From NCBI GenBank assembly GCA_030147325.1, contig JASLAA010000246.1, positions 1 through 6,883 on the forward strand: a stretch of DNA of 6,883 nucleotides. The letters run 5' to 3'. The DNA is from Arthrobacter sp. (GTDB taxonomy: Bacteria; Actinomycetota; Actinomycetes; Actinomycetales; Micrococcaceae). Shown here one piece after another: positions 4,535 through 6,883 of the stretch; positions within the stretch are counted from its first letter, which is position 1; each line of letters opens with the position of its first letter. The notes under the pieces were generated by a model. That model ran no database searches. It worked only from the letters and a program-made list of their open reading frames with translations, and was not told the DNA's origin. A program made the translations under genes and the position numbers.

Positions 4535-6883
4535 ACCTCATCACCTCCGATCCGATCGACCGCAGCAACATGCCCATCGACGAATGGGCGCTGGTCGAGA
4601 CGGAGTTCGACGCCGCCCTCCAGGGCCGGAACGAGACCCTGTTCGCCGTCGGCAACGGGTATCTCGGCTTGCGGGGCAACCTGGACGAGGGCCGTGACGC
4701 CCACGCCTACGGGACCTTCATCAACGGCTTCCACGAGACGTGGCCCATCCAGCACGCGGAGGAGGCCTTCGGCTTCGCCCGCGTGGGGCAGACGATCGTC
4801 AATGTGCCCGACGCGAAGATCATCCGGCTGTACGTCGACGACGAAGCCTTCGTCCTGACCGAAGCGGACATCCTGCACCACTCCCGCCGCCTCGACTTCA
4901 CCGAGGGCATCCTCCTGCGCGAGCTCGAATGGCGGACACCCTCCGGAAAGCGCGTCCGTATCCGGTCCCGCCGCATGGTGTCCTTCACCGATCGCCACCT
5001 CGCGGTCATCGACTACGAGGTCGAGATGCTCGATGCCGAGGCATCCATCCTCATCTCCAGTCAGATCCTGAACCGGCAGGACGGGGTCGACGAGTACCAG
5101 GTGAACACCGAGTCCGACGACGGCACGTTCGATCCCCGGAAGGCGGAGTCCTTCCGGGACCGCGTCCTCCAGCCACGCCTCAAGCGATTCGACGGCTCGC
5201 GCTACGTCCTGGGCTACAGCACGACCAACTCGTCGATGACGATCGCCTGCGCGGTCGAGCACCAATTGCTCACGGACAACGAGTGGAACGAGAGCTCCCA
5301 CGTCCAGGACGACCTGGCGAAACACGTCTACCGCATCGAAGCGAAGCCCGGACGCCCCATCCGTCTTCTGAAGAACATCGCGTATCACACCTCCCAGGGC
5401 GTTCCCGTCCACGAACTCGCCGATCGGTGCGGACGGACGCTCGATCGTGCCGGGGAGACGTCCCTGGAGGAGCAGTACGGGAAGCAGAGGGAATGGCTGG
5501 CCGACTTCTGGTCCCGCTCCGATGTGGAGGTGGAGGACCAGCCCGCCATCCAGCAGGCCATCCGATGGAATCTCTTCCAGCTCGCCCAGTCCACCGCACG
5601 CACCGACGGCGGCGGCATCGCCGCGAAGGGAGTCTCCGGATCCGGGTACGGCGGGCACTACTTCTGGGACGCAGAGGTCTACGTCCTCCCCTTCCTGAGC
5701 TACACGGCCCCCGTGGTCGCGCGGAACGCCCTGCGCTTCCGCCAGACCATGCTCGAGCCCGCCCGCGCCCGCGCGGCCGAACTCAACCAGCGCGGAGCAC
5801 TGTTCCCCTGGCGCACCATCAACGGGCAGGAGTCGTCGGCGTACTACGCCGCGAGTACCGCGCAGTACCATATCGACGCGGACATCTCCTATGCGCTGAT
5901 GCAGTACGTCGCCGCGACGGGGGACGAGGATTTCCTGACCCGCGGGGCGATCGACATCCTCGTCGAAACAGCCCGCATGTGGGCCGACCTCGGTTTCTGG
6001 CGCAGCAACGGTGACGACAATTTCCACATCCACGGTGTCACCGGTCCCGACGAGTACACGACCGTCGTGAACGACAACCTGTACACGAACGTCATGGCAC
6101 GGGCCAACCTGCGGTCCGCCGTCCGCGCCGTCGAGCGGCTCCGGACCGTCGAGCCCGGAGCGCACGCCCGCATGGTCTCCCGCTTGCAGCTGCGGGAGGA
6201 GGAACTCACCGACTGGGCGCTGGCCGCCGAGAAGATGCACATACCCTTCGACGAACGCGCCGGCATCCACCCCCAGGACGCCGCGTTCCTCGAGAAGGAG
6301 CTGTGGGACCTCGAGAACACCCCGGCCGACAAACGGCCCCTCCTGCTGCACTACCACCCGCTGGTGATCTACAGGTTCCAGGTGCTCAAGCAGGCCGACG
6401 TCGTCCTCGCCCTCCACCTGCAGGGCAATGACTTCACCGACCAGCAGAAGCGCTCGGACTTCGAGTACTACGAGGCACTGACCACCGGTGACTCGACGCT
6501 GTCAGCCGTCGTCCAGTCGATCATCGCCGCCCAGGTCGGTTACCACGACCTCGCGCTGCGGTACTACCTGTCCTCCCTCTACGTGGACCTAGCCGATCTC
6601 CATCGCAACACCGCGGACGGCATCCACGTCGCATCGACCGGTGGGATCTGGAGCGCCCTGGTCTACGGGTTCGGCGGTATGCGCGACCACGGCGGCACCA
6701 TCACGTTCGAGCCGAGGCTGCCCGAGGCGTGGACCCGGGTGACTTTCCGCATCTCGCTGCGCGGCACGCGGGTGCGGATCGACCTGCGGCAGGACGCCCT
6801 CACGCTGACGGTGGAGTCGGGCGAGAGCGCCACGGTCTCCGTCCATGGACGTTCCGTCGACGTTCGCGCCGGCACTCCCGTCG
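4531..6883 (+). CDS. Glycoside hydrolase family 65 protein, probable inverting alpha-glucoside phosphorylase (3' end cut)
   Basis: The frame is open for 784 codons to the window edge with no stop. Related actinobacterial GH65 proteins run to about 790 aa, so little seems missing. Order: N-terminal beta-sandwich (about 1-290, beginning with NETLFAVGNGYLGLRGN), a linker helix region, the (alpha/alpha)6 barrel (about 335-715), and a small C-terminal beta domain. Landmarks are GHYFWDAE (375-382), the catalytic-acid motif GPDEYT with Glu508, KQADV (Lys620-Gln621), and the phosphate-loop equivalent STGGIW (702-707), which fits a phosphorylase rather than a hydrolase. There is no signal peptide, so it is cytoplasmic. 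The expected reaction is phosphorolysis of an alpha-glucoside to beta-glucose 1-phosphate, which feeds the mutase encoded immediately upstream. Translation is probably coupled through the ATGA overlap; only a weak CAGGA (4516-4520) precedes it. Maltose, trehalose, kojibiose, nigerose or another glucoside could be the substrate: residues 422-452 differ from the classical maltose/trehalose phosphorylase motif. Confidence 0.9.
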   Translation, partial: MNLITSDPIDRSNMPIDEWALVETEFDAALQGRNETLFAVGNGYLGLRGNLDEGRDAHAYGTFINGFHETWPIQHAEEAFGFARVGQTIVNVPDAKIIRLYVDDEAFVLTEADILHHSRRLDFTEGILLRELEWRTPSGKRVRIRSRRMVSFTDRHLAVIDYEVEMLDAEASILISSQILNRQDGVDEYQVNTESDDGTFDPRKAESFRDRVLQPRLKRFDGSRYVLGYSTTNSSMTIACAVEHQLLTDNEWNESSHVQDDLAKHVYRIEAKPGRPIRLLKNIAYHTSQGVPVHELADRCGRTLDRAGETSLEEQYGKQREWLADFWSRSDVEVEDQPAIQQAIRWNLFQLAQSTARTDGGGIAAKGVSGSGYGGHYFWDAEVYVLPFLSYTAPVVARNALRFRQTMLEPARARAAELNQRGALFPWRTINGQESSAYYAASTAQYHIDADISYALMQYVAATGDEDFLTRGAIDILVETARMWADLGFWRSNGDDNFHIHGVTGPDEYTTVVNDNLYTNVMARANLRSAVRAVERLRTVEPGAHARMVSRLQLREEELTDWALAAEKMHIPFDERAGIHPQDAAFLEKELWDLENTPADKRPLLLHYHPLVIYRFQVLKQADVVLALHLQGNDFTDQQKRSDFEYYEALTTGDSTLSAVVQSIIAAQVGYHDLALRYYLSSLYVDLADLHRNTADGIHVASTGGIWSALVYGFGGMRDHGGTITFEPRLPEAWTRVTFRISLRGTRVRIDLRQDALTLTVESGESATVSVHGRSVDVRAGTPV

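Noticed and set aside
4276..6417. A 713-codon open frame on the minus strand opposite the GH65 gene and the end of pgmB
   Set aside because: It is an antisense shadow caused by GC-rich third positions. Its translation has no recognisable motif and is dominated by V, G, D and L, while the + strand frame carries complete GH65 motifs.
1..6883. Mobile elements, CRISPR arrays, RNA genes, toxin-antitoxin or defence genes
   Set aside because: Over 95 percent of the window is filled by six recognisable metabolic genes, and the one larger gap shows no repeat array, tRNA-like fold, transposase fragment or small paired ORFs.

Overview
The window is high-GC DNA from an actinobacterium. The best guess is a Micrococcales member of the Arthrobacter/Brevibacterium kind. 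This rests on protein resemblance recognised by eye: the ring-cleavage dioxygenase matches the Arthrobacter globiformis MndD / Brevibacterium fuscum HPCD type residue for residue at every active-site position checked, and the last two genes resemble the actinobacterial pair Rv3400-Rv3401. No search was run. All six genes lie on the + strand and look intact, except that the first is cut at the left edge and the last at the right edge.

Region 1 (1-3491) is part of a homoprotocatechuate (3,4-dihydroxyphenylacetate) meta-cleavage operon in the order hpaE (3' part), hpaD, hpaH, hpaI. Gaps are 29 and 30 nt, followed by a 16-nt overlap between hpaH and hpaI. HpaD opens the ring, HpaE oxidises the semialdehyde product, HpaH hydrates 2-oxohept-3-ene-1,7-dioate, and HpaI cleaves the resulting 4-hydroxy-2-oxoheptanedioate to pyruvate and succinate semialdehyde. 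The intermediate isomerase and decarboxylase steps (HpaF, HpaG) and any hydroxylase, transporter or regulator are not in the window; they may lie upstream of hpaE or elsewhere.

Region 2 (3492-3736) is a 245-nt non-coding gap. It has a GC-rich hairpin after hpaI that could end the hpa transcript, and one TAGAAT -10-like element that could start the next one. Both calls are weak.

Region 3 (3737-6883) is a two-gene carbohydrate unit: a beta-phosphoglucomutase-type HAD protein and a GH65 family inverting alpha-glucoside phosphorylase, coupled through an ATGA stop/start overlap. The usual logic of such pairs is that the phosphorylase splits an alpha-linked glucoside with phosphate to give beta-glucose 1-phosphate, and the mutase converts this to glucose 6-phosphate for glycolysis. 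The GH65 gene shows 784 codons before the window ends and is probably nearly complete. Its acceptor-site region differs from the classical maltose/trehalose phosphorylase motif, so its natural sugar cannot be named from sequence.

I found no RNA gene, mobile element, CRISPR array, prophage gene or obvious new system. This is an ordinary catabolic region, and the open questions are the GH65 substrate and the metal used by HpaD.
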